Of a stretch of DNA of 64,000 nt, positions 37,075-47,195 are shown one piece after another. This stretch comes from Euwallacea fornicatus (taxonomy: Eukaryota; Arthropoda; Insecta; Coleoptera; Curculionidae): positions 4,340,001 to 4,404,000 of the forward strand of contig NC_089556.1 in NCBI RefSeq assembly GCF_040115645.1. The letters run 5' to 3'. The notes below the pieces were generated by a model. It saw nothing but the letters and a program-made list of their open reading frames with translations, had not been told where the DNA came from and searched no databases. A program made the position numbers and the translations under genes. Numbering within the stretch: the first letter of the stretch is position 1; each line of letters begins with the position of its first letter.

Positions 37075-38793
37075 ATGAAGACCATAGTAAGTTCTACAAT
37101 TACTGCGCTGAATTGGTTTAATAAACGTTTCTTTATTCAACAAAAGGCGTTCGTTCTTCTTCTATGCCTGTCGGCGAAGTGGGCCACCGCAGGTTTCCTT
37201 CACAAACCTGCAGGAAATTTCATATCAAGCCCTGCAATCGCCACAGGAAATTTGGAGATTGGCGGCGGACACTTGGACATCCCTCCAGTGCCTTCATTGC
37301 CCCTCGAAGGAGAAGTTCACTCAAGCAATTTCGAAGGTATGCATTAGTAGTAGTTATGTTCCTGCAGGATGGCTCATTAAACAAATTATCAGGTGCGTCG
37401 GCTTTTGCGACTGCCTCAGCTGGTGCAGGTGCTCTAATAGAATCAGCCGTTCCTGCCCATTTATCTGGAGGTCCATCCATCCTATCAGCCCCTGCAGCTT
37501 TTCCTATAGGTCACGAAGGAGGAATTGCAACCGAAGGACTTCATCTGAGAGGAATTGCTGATGGTGAAATTGTCGTTTTGTTCCCGCTGGATGTTTCATT
37601 AAGCAAATTTTCAGGCGCATCAGTTTTTGCGGGTGCTTCAGCTAATGCAGGTGCTCTAATAGAACCAGCCGTATCTGCACCTTTATCTGTAGGCCCATCC
37701 ATCGCAGCGGCCCATGCATTTCTCCCTTCAGCTCATGAAGGAGGAATTGCGACCGAAGGACTTCATTTGGGAGCTATTGCTCCAAGCGGTATTGCCAATG
37801 GTGAAATTGCTCCCAGTGGTGTTGGTTTAGGAGCTCTTGGAGGTCCTGACGTACACTCCAACGAGGCTCACTACCATTTGGGACACACCGTACAACGTCA
37901 CGTGACTGTTTTACACAGGATTGGAGTCCCAGTTCCACAGCCCTATCAAGTACCAGTGGAGAGACGTATTCCCGTTCAGGTAATTGTTCGATTCCCCACA
38001 ATAAAATTTGTTTAAAATGAATAATGACAAATAGATATAGATAAATTATATTTTGATGCATGGTGATTTGGGTAAAATTAATTAACACAATCAAAAAATT
38101 ACAATTTCCAGGAATCAACGTGTTTATCTCATAAAATTTGTTATTGACACCATTGTATGTCTATTATCAATTATAAATCTGTCTAATTTAGTGTTAATTG
38201 CTCCAAGATATATAATTATCTTCGATTCTAATATGAGCCGAGAAAATGACAGTAAAGTGCTATGTGATTGTGCTGCAAAACACAGTGGCCTAAAATCTCG
38301 CATAATCTAGGTCAAAATTATATTTCTTTCAGCCTGAGTTTTTGGTTAAATTGGCTTCGCATCGCGAGACCAATTCAACTGAAACATTAGACTATTCATT
38401 TGCCTTGAAGTGAGTTAATTTACACTTTAAACTCATTTGGCTCAATAGGTGCCCACCCCAGTAGACGTCCCTGTAGACCGACCCTACCCAGTACATGTCC
38501 CAAAACCCTACGAAGTAAAGGTATTCCGAGATGTTCCAGTGCAAGTAGATCAACCCATTCCTGTACCGGTAAAAGTGCCAGTCCACATTAATATTCCACA
38601 CCCAGTTAAGGTTGAAGAACGAGTACCAGTTCCCGTGCACATAGTGAAGAAAATTCCAGTAGCAATACCTCATCCAGTTATTGTGCACAAAAAGGTACCA
38701 GTTGCCATCCATGCTCATGTAGAACCACTTCATCATTTGCCGCCAATAGGCATTCACGAAATTCATCACGAATCCCATCCTAGATGGAAGTGA
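37075..38793 (+). CDS. PV-repeat secreted cuticular protein 2 (Vajk-like) with internal duplication
   Basis: Exons 37075-37086, 37147-37336, 37393-37979 and 38449-38793 give 377 aa. The signal peptide is MKTIAFVLLLCLSAKWATAG. The centre is rich in Ala, Gly and Ile and contains two copies of a block of about 74 codons (GASAFATASAGAGALIESAV and GASVFAGASANAGALIEPAV), each ending HEGGIATEGLHL. The C-terminal exon is the PV part: VPTPVDVPVDRPYPVHVPKP, PIPVPVKVPVHINIPHPVKV and HPVIVHKKVPVAIHAHVEP, ending His-rich. The second copy includes the sequence that forms intron 2 and its acceptor in copy 1, read here as coding. Secretion and cuticle role are inferred. AATAAA at 38870. Confidence 0.8.
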
Positions 38794-39430
38794 AGCGGGG
38801 ATGAGCGTAGAAATGATTGATGTTTGTTGTCTAGTCGATACTTTTAGAGTTTTTTTTAATTTCTTTAAAAATAAATATTTGTTATCGTTTAAAGTAGAAC
38901 GAGTTAGTATTTCATAGACGCAAATCATTGACAAATTTGCGGATGTTTCTGTGTGATTCCTGCAGAAGAAATAGATATAAAAAAGAAGAGAGGGAGAAAG
39001 TACCCGAACTGTGACCAATTGCGTGCTTAATACTAGAAAAAAACTTCGATTTTCTATAGGAAATTGATCGTTTAGTTAAGTAACCGTGAGGAAATTATTA
39101 ACATGCCTATTAAAGTTATTGCTCGCTGAAATGGAAAATAATTCAATATGTTTAACCAAACTACTTACGGCCCCTATAAACTCTAAGCAGTAATTGATGA
39201 TATGACGAGACATGGATTGAAAAAATGCAAAAATCAAGAAGTGTAAATAATTAAGGCATTCGGTTATTAACACATTTTTAATGTGATCTTAAAAGATAAA
39301 CGAGTCTGGCATTAAATTGCTGTGACCATGTTTTTTCGTTTAATTCACCATGTTCTTCACGTAACTCTTATACAACAAATCTTAAGTAGTTCCACAAAAA
39401 TATGCCCCACCTGTTTGATTTTTGAATCTG
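38794..39430. other. intergenic region
   Basis: 3' UTR of PV-repeat gene 2 and the promoter side of gene 3. Long minus-strand frames here and in 38392-39018 are antisense shadows of PV repeats. Nothing else is visible. Confidence 0.45.
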
Positions 39431-39438
39431 TATATAAA
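39431..39438 (+). promoter_or_regulatory. TATA box of PV-repeat gene 3
   Basis: TATATAAA, 58 bp upstream of the ATG at 39489. Confidence 0.6.
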
Positions 39439-39488
39439 ACTCTTATTTGGCGTGAAAAATGCGATAGTACACGCAATTTGTCGCAGTA

Positions 39489-40017
39489 ATGAGACTATTA
39501 GTAAGTATTTTATTAAACCAGAAGTTAAATTTACTACTCACACCTGCTTATTTCAAAAAATTAGACGATTATTTTGTTCTCCGTCTTTGCTTGTGCCGCT
39601 GGAACTACGGGCTTCATAGCCAAAAAGATATTAAAACTGAGCCTCATTGGCAAGTTTCCAAGGTATCCTGGAGTGTATGCAAATGCATACGGATACCGTC
39701 CAGTGTTTGGTCTTCGACCTGGACCTCTACAAGGCTTACCACCACCGACTTTTGCAAGCTATGCAGGAGGAATCAAAAGGCCTATTGTAGTGCCTCAGCC
39801 ATACCCAGTTCCAATTTCCAGGCCATATCCTATTCCAGTGGACAGGCCTGTGCTATTTCCAGTGCAAGTACCTGTGCCTGTGAGAATATCCGATCCAATA
39901 CCTGTGCCAGTGCCTCACCCTGTGGTTATTAGGAAAACTGTTCCTGTTTTTATTGGTGTTAACAACGGAGGTGTTCATGGAGAGGGGTATAGTTACCGGC
40001 AATTTTTAGGAGAATGA
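39489..40017 (+). CDS. PV-repeat secreted cuticular protein 3 (Vajk-like)
   Basis: Two exons, 39489-39500 (ATGAGACTATTA before GTAAGT) and 39565-40017, give 154 aa. The signal peptide is MRLLTIILFSVFACAAG. The mature protein starts basic (AKKILKLSLIGKF) without the Lys-Arg-Gly site of its relatives, followed by a Tyr/Pro/Gly stretch. The PV block is KRPIVVPQPYPVPISRPYPI, then PVDRPVLFPVQVPVPVRI and PIPVPVPHPVVIRKTVPVFI, ending in a short Gly/Tyr tail. The closing motif KTVPVFIG resembles KTVPIYIKG of gene 6. Cuticle role is inferred from composition and neighbours. Confidence 0.83.
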
Positions 40018-40105
40018 TGATCATTTGGGTGGCAGTACTTCTAAATTGTTCCCTAATGATGTTGTTAATTTAATTTTTAACTTTTTTTATTAAATATTTG
40101 TATAA

Positions 40106-40244
40106 GACCCAGTTTTTCAAACTCTGGGTAGTTTTGAAATTAACATAATTTCTATAGAAATGAAGAAATTACTATTCCGCCATTTCTAAAGAAAATATCT
40201 TACTGGTAAAGTTACCAGGAGTATGAAAAACCGAGCTTTAGACC
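40106..40244. mobile_element. small imperfect inverted repeat (MITE candidate)
   Basis: The left side, CCCAGTTTTTCAAACTCTGG, resembles the complement of the right side, CTCGGTTTTTCATACTCCTG, giving a palindromic unit of about 140 bp with no coding content. Confidence 0.4.
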
Positions 40245-40880
40245 CGGAAACACCTCCTATCTTACTGGTGGCGCCAACTATTCGTCGCGTGAATTATTAG
40301 CTACCAAACACAAGCATATTTGTTCATTCCATGTTTAGTTTGGTTGTTCACGTTCAGAGAGCGCTACACCACTACACTTTTGACTAAATAGTGAAGAGGC
40401 GGACATCTTTGTCGAGTCTTTTGCATTTCTCGGCTAAGTAACTTGATATTGTAAATAAAAATATAAATTGTCCTTTTACTTTTGAATTGTTCTTAAAATA
40501 ACTTTTATGTACCGTTAGCTTCAACGATGAACACAAATGTAAAATTAATTTAATATTTGAATAACCCGCCTAAGGAGCACGTATGACGCTTTATCGGTAG
40601 TAAAGTTTTCTTTATTTATAGCAAATTTAATCCAAATAAGACTCTTATCACTCTTGTTTTACTCCATTACTCTGACTGCATGACAGCAACTTCACAGCTT
40701 GTTAAGACGTAGCTTCGAATAAACAAACGAAGATCAATTAAGTATCTTTCAAACCCAAATTTATCAAAAATTCAGCATTACACCTCTATAAAAGTGTTTT
40801 AATTAGATTAAAACATTCCCCAAGAACAACAATTCCACCACGAATCACCAATTCAATTTTGCAAAGCACCCGAATCAGCC

Positions 40881-41307
40881 ATGACTATTGGGGGTAATGA
40901 TGGGTCCTCAACTTCAGCTATCCTCAAGAAGTAAGTACAATCAACTTACCGCCTTTACCAAAAACCTCGTATTTCTCTTCTCTAGAAGGCAAACAACTTA
41001 CCCTCCACAAGGGGTAAGATGTCAGAAGTGTCTGGAATATGGCCACTGGTCCTATGAATGCAAGGGCAAGCGGAAGTATGTTCACCGATCCTCCAGATCT
41101 CAGATTTTAAAGAAACGTTTAAAAGAAAGGGAAGAAGCGCTTTCACAGGGTGCTTCAGTGAAGAACAAAGGTGCTCAATCTAAAAAATTCAAGAAAACTG
41201 AGAGCTCCAGCTCTAGCAGCAGTGATTCAGATTCGAGTACAAGTGAGAGCAGCTCTAGTGATAGTGAGGACAGTTCAAGTTTGAGTGGAGACGAACATGG
41301 TAAATAA
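40881..41307 (+). CDS. Zcchc10: Zinc knuckle protein ZCCHC10
   Basis: Two exons, 40881-40930 and 40986-41307, give 123 aa. A single CCHC zinc knuckle CQKCLEYGHWSYEC (C-x2-C-x4-H-x4-C) sits near residue 30 and is followed by KGKRKYVHRSSRSQILKKRL, the signature of ZCCHC10. The C terminus is a long acidic Ser/Asp tract (SSSSSSDSDSSTSESSSS). The family is nuclear and poorly characterised, with RNA or transcription-factor binding suggested. It lies between PV-repeat genes 3 and 4 but is unrelated to them. Long reading through the 55-bp intron gives a false upstream extension; the MTIGGNDG start fits the splice. Confidence 0.93.
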
Positions 41308-43239
41308 TGTAAATACATGTTAAGTTTTGTTCTAAGTCAGATTTATTTTTTATTTTTACGGCCTTTCATCAAGTTAGTAATGTTCACATAAAGGGTTATT
41401 TTTTATTAAATATAATGAACTAGGACTAGTGTGGTCTGTGTCCTCCAAGTGAAGCCAAATTTATAAATTGACATAGTAACAAATGCTTAACATAAGGAAT
41501 ATGAAATATGCAGAATATGTAGCCCAATTCATAGATGCACAAGTTAGGCATAGTGTAGCTTAGAATGTCACCAAATCTTATCATTTGTGTTCTGAAGTTT
41601 TAAAAACTTAAACCTGTGGCCCACACACACACACACACATAAAATGAAAAACATTATGTATATACTATCTGCATATTAAATACATCTTCCTTGAGAACTT
41701 GACACTTTGCTCCATGTATGGTATGACTACAATTGTCAGATCGTTAATATTATGTTATGTTGTTTCACTTTATAAATCTGGCCCCAAGATATTTGTGAAT
41801 ATAAAATAGTTTGTGTGTAGGTACTAAAAAATTAGTAGTAGTAAATAATTGGATTGTTATGCAGAACTGAAGCAAATGCCAAAATGGGATTCTTCTGAAT
41901 ATCAAAATATCAAGCAATGTGAAAAAATGTTTGCAGTTGTTGACCATATGTTACATAACTTTGAAGTTGAGGTCAGGCTTCATGGCATTTTTGAATGTGC
42001 TTGGTCTATTATTGCTTATTGGGCTAAATTTGTAAAAATGACAATTTGGCGCTTGGGCAAGTTATGCATAACCCTTAATAACTATTTAGTAATATTAAGA
42101 ATATTTAATCCTGTAGAGTAGTACCCTCAGGTCCATCTCATGTAACGGATTTGATGAAAATTTTAATAAAAAATAATATCTACCTTTTTAATTGAGAAAT
42201 TTATTAAGTAATGAATTAATAATTATTCAGATAAAGGGGTACATATCAAAAATGTTAGTTTTAAAATAAACGGTTTTGGCTTTCTGGGTCAATTGAAACA
42301 GTCGTATTTTGCTCAAAAAACAATTCCACCTATTTCTTTTTGTAAATAAATAACATCGGGCAACACGAATGCTAGGAAGCTTTCATGTTTCAAATTTAGG
42401 GACTTATCCAAATTTCCTGCATCACCAAGTATCTAATCTATCCCTTTCCTGCACCAAACAATCGGGCAATTTTTTTTGCATATATGGAACTGTAATTGAA
42501 TCCCAAAGTGGAGCTGAGTCTTGCTTGCGGCAAGGTCTTCAATTCTTACTTTATCTAAGCCATGATTATTATGTCTCATTAGTATCGAACTTGCTACATT
42601 TGCAAATAAAGCTGAACTTCCGCCATCCTTATATAACATTCCAAAAAAATATTATAACGCCGATTCGTAATATTTGCCAATAAAAGTGCATTCATTAAAA
42701 TGCTCACAATTAAAGTAAAAGGGGGTTATTGTTTCATGAGAATGTGATATCTGATTGAGTATACACTGATTGCGAAAATTGCGCTTTGATGGGTAAAAAT
42801 GTGAGATTCTGTGTTTGAACCGCCTAATAAATATTAGGTAACATGATCAATTAGTTTTTAATAGAAATGAGTAGGTATCAACTGTTAAGCAAGCCCCTGA
42901 ACTAAAGCGATCGCCATGACCACCAAGCCAATAACGATATCGTGTCAGAAAGAGCAATTAAAATCGTGTGGGATTTACTGTCTCCTTCACAGCCGGTGGT
43001 TCTCTTGAAAATCCCAAACATGCACTTTCACAAGCAAAACATAAAAGAAGCACGTAAAAGAATCAACTCTGCATGAGGAATGCCTCTTGCTCCAAATTAT
43101 ACACATTATTTTTCGTATGCGGTAATAGAAGCGCTAGGGGGAGAAAGTACGTAAACGTAAGTACCAATGAGATTCTCCATTACTCTGACCCGGAATAATA
43201 CTATCGCCGAAATAGGGGAGGCTACTAGTCTTTATTTCA
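41308..43239. other. intergenic region with CA microsatellite
   Basis: Contains a CA repeat at 41622-41639. An open stretch of 90 codons at 41849-42121 starts without an ATG and resembles nothing I know. No other gene is supported. Confidence 0.4.
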
Positions 43240-43247
43240 TATAAAAA
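43240..43247 (+). promoter_or_regulatory. TATA box of PV-repeat gene 4
   Basis: TATAAAAA, 67 bp upstream of the ATG at 43307. Confidence 0.6.
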
Positions 43248-43306
43248 GCTGTTTGCACCCACCAGAGTCAACACAGTTCTGGTTCTCATCAAGGAGTAAG
43301 CACAAG

Positions 43307-44232
43307 ATGAAGGCTCTGGTAAGTACCTTCAAATCTCCCCGGAAAACAAAAATCAATCGAGTTGTTTAGATTTGCACGGTGTTACTCACAACCTCCGTCC
43401 TGGCAGGAGGTAAAACCCAACCCAAACAGAAACGAGGTTTGATTGATCTTGGAGACTTTGGAGACCATGGTGGAAGCGAGATTTCATTGGGAGGAGGAGA
43501 TTTTGGAGGCCATGGAGGAGGAAGCATATCTCTTGGGGGTGGGCATGGACTAGAACTCTCTGGAGGATTATCCGCGGGTGGTTATGGCGGATCCTCCGGA
43601 GGTGGTGGTTTTGGGGGCGGAATCGGTGGTGGTGACGAAGGAAGAGTAACTCATATCACTCTTCACAAGGAGATCCAAGTACCTCATCCAGTGCCAGTTC
43701 CAGTAAAAATCTACAAGGACGTCCCAGTTCCAGTTAAGGTTACAGTTCCAGTAAAAGTAGATAAACCTTACCCAGTGCACGTACCGAAACCTTACCCCGT
43801 CCCTGTAGACAAGCCTTATCCAGTCAAGGTACGTTCTTTCTCCAGAATTCGACACAAAATGGTTTAAAAACTATAATGCATTAGGTGGTAAAAAACATCC
43901 CAGTACCAGTTAAAGTGCCCTACAAAGTGGCAGTTCCATTCAAAGTTGCTGTCCACGTGCCTAAACCCTACCCAGTAGCCGTTCACAAACCTGTGCCAGT
44001 TCATGTACCCGAGTATAACATTGTAAAGAAGGTTATCCCAGTTCTCGTTGGCGGACATGGAAGTGGTGGTGACGGCGGTTTTGGAGGAGGATACGGAGGT
44101 GGTCTTGAAGGAGGCCATGGAGGTGGTCTTGAGGGAGGATTTGGAGGATCTGAAGAACATATTTCAATCAGTTCTGGAGGAGATTTTGGCGGCCATGAGG
44201 AATTTTCTTCAGGCGGATTTGAACATCATTAG
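43307..44232 (+). CDS. PV-repeat secreted cuticular protein 4 (Vajk-like)
   Basis: Three exons: 43307-43318, 43370-43828 and 43885-44232, giving 272 aa. The signal peptide is MKALICTVLLTTSVLAG, followed by PKQKRGLIDLGDFG with a Lys-Arg-Gly processing site. A Gly-rich block with repeated FGGHGGGSISLGGGHG and GGGDEG comes next. The PV core reads VPHPVPVPVKIYKDVPVPVK, KPYPVHVPKPYPVPVDKPYP and, in exon 3, VVKNIPVPVKVPYKVAVPFK. The tail returns to Gly-rich repeats (GGGLEGGHGGGLEGG) ending HH. Gly-rich ends around a PV core are shared with gene 6. Introns are in phase 0. Confidence 0.87.
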
Positions 44233-44966
44233 CACAAAAGCCTGTGCTTTTACGATACTAGAGCAGCTTATGAGCTTGGTAAATTAGCTTTGCGAGTTAT
44301 AATTGCGAAGAGTTCTTTACAGAAGTTCATGTTTGGTGTATTTGCACCAGAACTGTGCAATTTTAGGTTTTAAGATCTTTGTACATATATGTAATGTTAG
44401 CTCTATGTAGTGCTCGTCTGCATAATGCTTGATTGATCCGTGTAGTTTCGCTTCATTGAGGCATTAAATTCTTCTATTTTGTTCAAAATATCATGCTCAT
44501 AATCCCGCGATAATGGTCTTGCTTGTAAGATTTTCAATTTCATTAAAATAGATAAATACTACATAAGCCTACGTTAACTGTTTTATTTTGAGTCAAAACT
44601 GCACCCAGTAATTAAAATCTACGCCAAATGTTCTAAATAATCTTGGACATAATTAGATAAGATATCATTATTTCAACCTCAAGGTACAGCGAATACATTC
44701 CAATGCCTGTAAAAATACGATGTATTTTTAATCACAGAGTCCTGTATCTATATTAGTGTATTTATGTTTAGGGTTTTTCCCTTTTTGAAACAGGATCCAA
44801 GAAAAATTTATTTTTTCTTCTGTGTCCATAAATTTTAGCGAAGTACTTATTTAAAAATAGATTTTCGTGTGTTTGTGCAGTATCATTAAAGGTAATAAAA
44901 AAATAGTTATTAAAACCAGTTGAATCACTGAAAAATTAATTCGAAATTCAGACTCTAAAGGGATGA
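44233..44966. other. intergenic region
   Basis: 3' UTR of PV-repeat gene 4 followed by AT-rich DNA. No gene or repeat is recognised. Confidence 0.4.
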
Positions 44967-45185
44967 TTATGAACGATATAAACCAAGCCAATATTCAATT
45001 AATAACACCTCATTATAAGAAACCCGACATATACTCAACCCCTGACAAAATTCTTCCTCCTTGATATCATTGGGTATCTTGTGCCCAAAAGAACCATACA
45101 CACCTTGGGCGTATGCTTCTCCCTCCAGTCCTTTAGGTACCACCACTCCACCTCTAAAATCTCTAAATGCTCCAACAAACACATT
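44967..45185 (-). pseudogene. decayed 3' duplicate of the adjacent LRR gene
   Basis: On the minus strand the DNA matches the last exon of the LRR gene just upstream. GCATTTAGAGATTTTAGAGG corresponds to TCATTTAGAGGTTTTGGGGG, and YGSFGHKIPNDIKEEEFCQG corresponds to YVSFGHEEMPNDFKAGEFCQ. Only the C-terminal part is present, in shifting frames and without start, signal peptide or repeats. It is a truncated tandem copy, likely non-functional. Confidence 0.75.
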
Positions 45186-45238
45186 TTAATAATTTTTAAT
45201 ACAATTTATATAATTTTGAAAAATGACATGTATTTAAC

Positions 45239-46282
45239 CTATGTCAACGAATACCCTAAAATTCTTCCTGACCCAAAAACAGTGTCAACTTCACACTGGG
45301 CTCCATGTTGTCTCAACACCTGACAAAATTCTCCCGCCTTGAAATCATTAGGCATCTCCTCGTGCCCAAAAGAAACGTAACGCAACTTGGGTAGATTCCT
45401 CAAAACATCTTCCGCCCTCACTCCTTTTAGATCTTTCCAATCCACCCCCAAAACCTCTAAATGAGCCCTCTGACTTCCTAACAAACCTATATCAAATCCT
45501 TCCAACTCATTGCCATACAGCCCCAACAGCTCCAATTTCGTAAGTTTCTTAAAAACAGTCTTCTCTAAGTTCTTAATGTGATTGTAAGTTAAGTCGAGTT
45601 TCCATATGTTGCTCGAACTTTTGAAGGCGTCTTCAGCAATACAAGAAAGATTATTATCGCTTAATGATAAGTCTTGGAGATGGTCCAAGCCTCGGAACCA
45701 CTCTTTGGTGATGCAGTCATCTGTGAAATTTGCTTCAGAAATATGTAGTGTCCGCAGGTTCTTGAAATTTTTGAGCGCTGAAGGGTCTATGAGGAAGTCT
45801 TTGTTGCCCAGTAAAAGGGCGGATTCGAGATTTGGGAGCTTTTGGCGATAATTCTTATTTAAAGGTGGCAGGCGTGAAGCTAGTGCTACGAGCTGGGTGA
45901 TGGGCAATGAAGAGTTAATTTCCTCTATGTGTGTTTTCCAGAGAGTAAGTTTTTTTAACTGAAATTCGAGGATTAGTACGACGTACAGATAATGTGGTTA
46001 AATACCTTGGGGAAATGCTTAAAGGTGCTCTCGTCAATTACTCCACTGCAATTTTTAAGAAGTATATGTTCCACAAGCCCTTTGTTCAGTTTTTTCACCC
46101 CTGGCGTAATTAGAGGCTGATTTCTGGGTAAATGGGAGTGCAGATGTATGATTTGCGAGGACAGTCTGCCCACATGGTAGGCTGCTGATAGGGACACCAA
46201 TAAAGGGAGGAAAAGGTAGATATTTAGCCTATAAAATAATGCTGCGGAGAAATTGCTTCCTAAAAAAACGGACTCACATCAT
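45239..46282 (-). CDS. secreted leucine-rich-repeat protein
   Basis: Three exons on the minus strand: 46282-46278 (ATGAT, then donor GTGAGT), 46228-46006 and 45958-45239, giving 315 aa. Splicing yields the signal peptide MMLNIYLFLPLLVSLSAA. LRR units follow, for example FKHFPKLKKLTLWKTHI, LKNFKNLRTLHISEANF, FRGLDHLQDLSLSDNNL, FKSSSNIWKLDLTYNHI and FKKLTKLELLGLYGNEL. A C-terminal region with Cys (FCQVLRQHGAQCEVD) may be a cap. No membrane span or TIR domain is present, so it should be secreted. Function is unknown. A TATAAAC word at 46341-46347 lies about 60 bp upstream of the ATG, like the neighbouring cuticle genes. A broken copy of its 3' end lies downstream. Confidence 0.82.
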
Positions 46283-46552
46283 TAAATTTCCAACAAGGAT
46301 ACCCTTCTTCACCGCTTCTTTGTTTGAAATCAAACTGCATGTTTATACAAAATTAGTCCGCTTATCGTAGCAAAGTCTCTTCTTATCTCATTCCATGCCA
46401 TCGACGTAGTAATTAGTTCTTGAAGTCATCAATTACCAGACAAACATGACATGGGGGAATCTTGTTTATTTTGTTTATATACAGAGTCTTGAAAAAAAGT
46501 AAAAAATAATCAGAATATCTACAAACTAATTAACAAATCATCTGTCGTCCAA

Positions 46553-47134
46553 CTACCACCCATGGATGTCACCGTGGTGTCCACTGTCAATAACCACTGG
46601 ATAAGGGATCTTCTTCTCAACCACCACTGGATAAGATTCTTTGACAATTTTCAAATTTTCAATTTCAATTGGATACGGTTTTGGTACTGGATAGGGTACT
46701 TTTACCGCGTAGGGTACATGAATTGGTACTTTCACCGGTACCTGAACAGTTCTGGTGACTGGCACTTGGACTGTTTTGGTGACCTGCACTGGGTAGGGCT
46801 TGGGCACTTCCACGGGATAAGGTTTGCTGACAGTAACCTTATATGGGACCTAGGAGCAAAAAATTATGTGTATCAGCTTTTATTCAGCAAGGGACTTACT
46901 TTGATTTTGATGGGTACATGCTTCACCACAGGGTATGGTTTGGGAACATACACGGGGTATGGTTTGGGAACGGTGATGGTCTTTATATCGTGAAATCCTC
47001 GTTTCGATCTCTGATGAGGTTCATCAGCATCGGAATGGCCGAGGACTACAGCCGCTAGTGATAGCACTATCTGCGATTCAAGGGGTGTTATCAGGGGTTA
47101 GAAAAAGATGGCGACTACTCACAAACACCTTCAT
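46553..47134 (-). CDS. PV-repeat secreted cuticular protein 5 (Vajk-like)
   Basis: Three exons on the minus strand: 47134-47123 (ATGAAGGTGTTT before GTGAGT), 47070-46900 and 46849-46553, giving 159 aa. The signal peptide is MKVFIVLSLAAVVLG. A processing site QRSKRGFHD follows. The mature protein is almost all PV repeats: TVPKPYPVYVPKPYPVVKHV, SKPYPVEVPKPYPVQVTKTV, VPVTRTVQVPVKVPIHVPY and SYPVVVEKKIPYPVVID. It ends in a short Gly/His tail. It is the only member of the cluster on the minus strand, next to the LRR gene. The Gly-rich spacer of genes 4 and 6 is missing. Confidence 0.86.
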
Positions 47135-47187
47135 TGTTCGTGCAACAATTCCCATCGCACACTGAGTCCCTGAGATCTGGCAAATAC

Positions 47188-47195
47188 CTTTTATA
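47188..47195 (-). promoter_or_regulatory. TATA box of PV-repeat gene 5
   Basis: TATAAAAG on the minus strand, about 55-60 bp upstream of the ATG at 47134. Confidence 0.6.

Noticed and set aside
38392..39018. 208-codon minus-strand open frame
   Set aside because: It is the antisense of the PV-repeat exon of gene 2. Repeats of CCN-GTN codons give stop-free complements (Tyr/Trp/His/Asn-rich), with no start context or homology. The same holds for 46562-46993 plus, 43568-43855 minus, 43864-44160 minus and 57540-57866 minus.
41849..42121. 90-codon open frame downstream of ZCCHC10
   Set aside because: No ATG at its start, no homology recognised; could be 3' UTR or chance.
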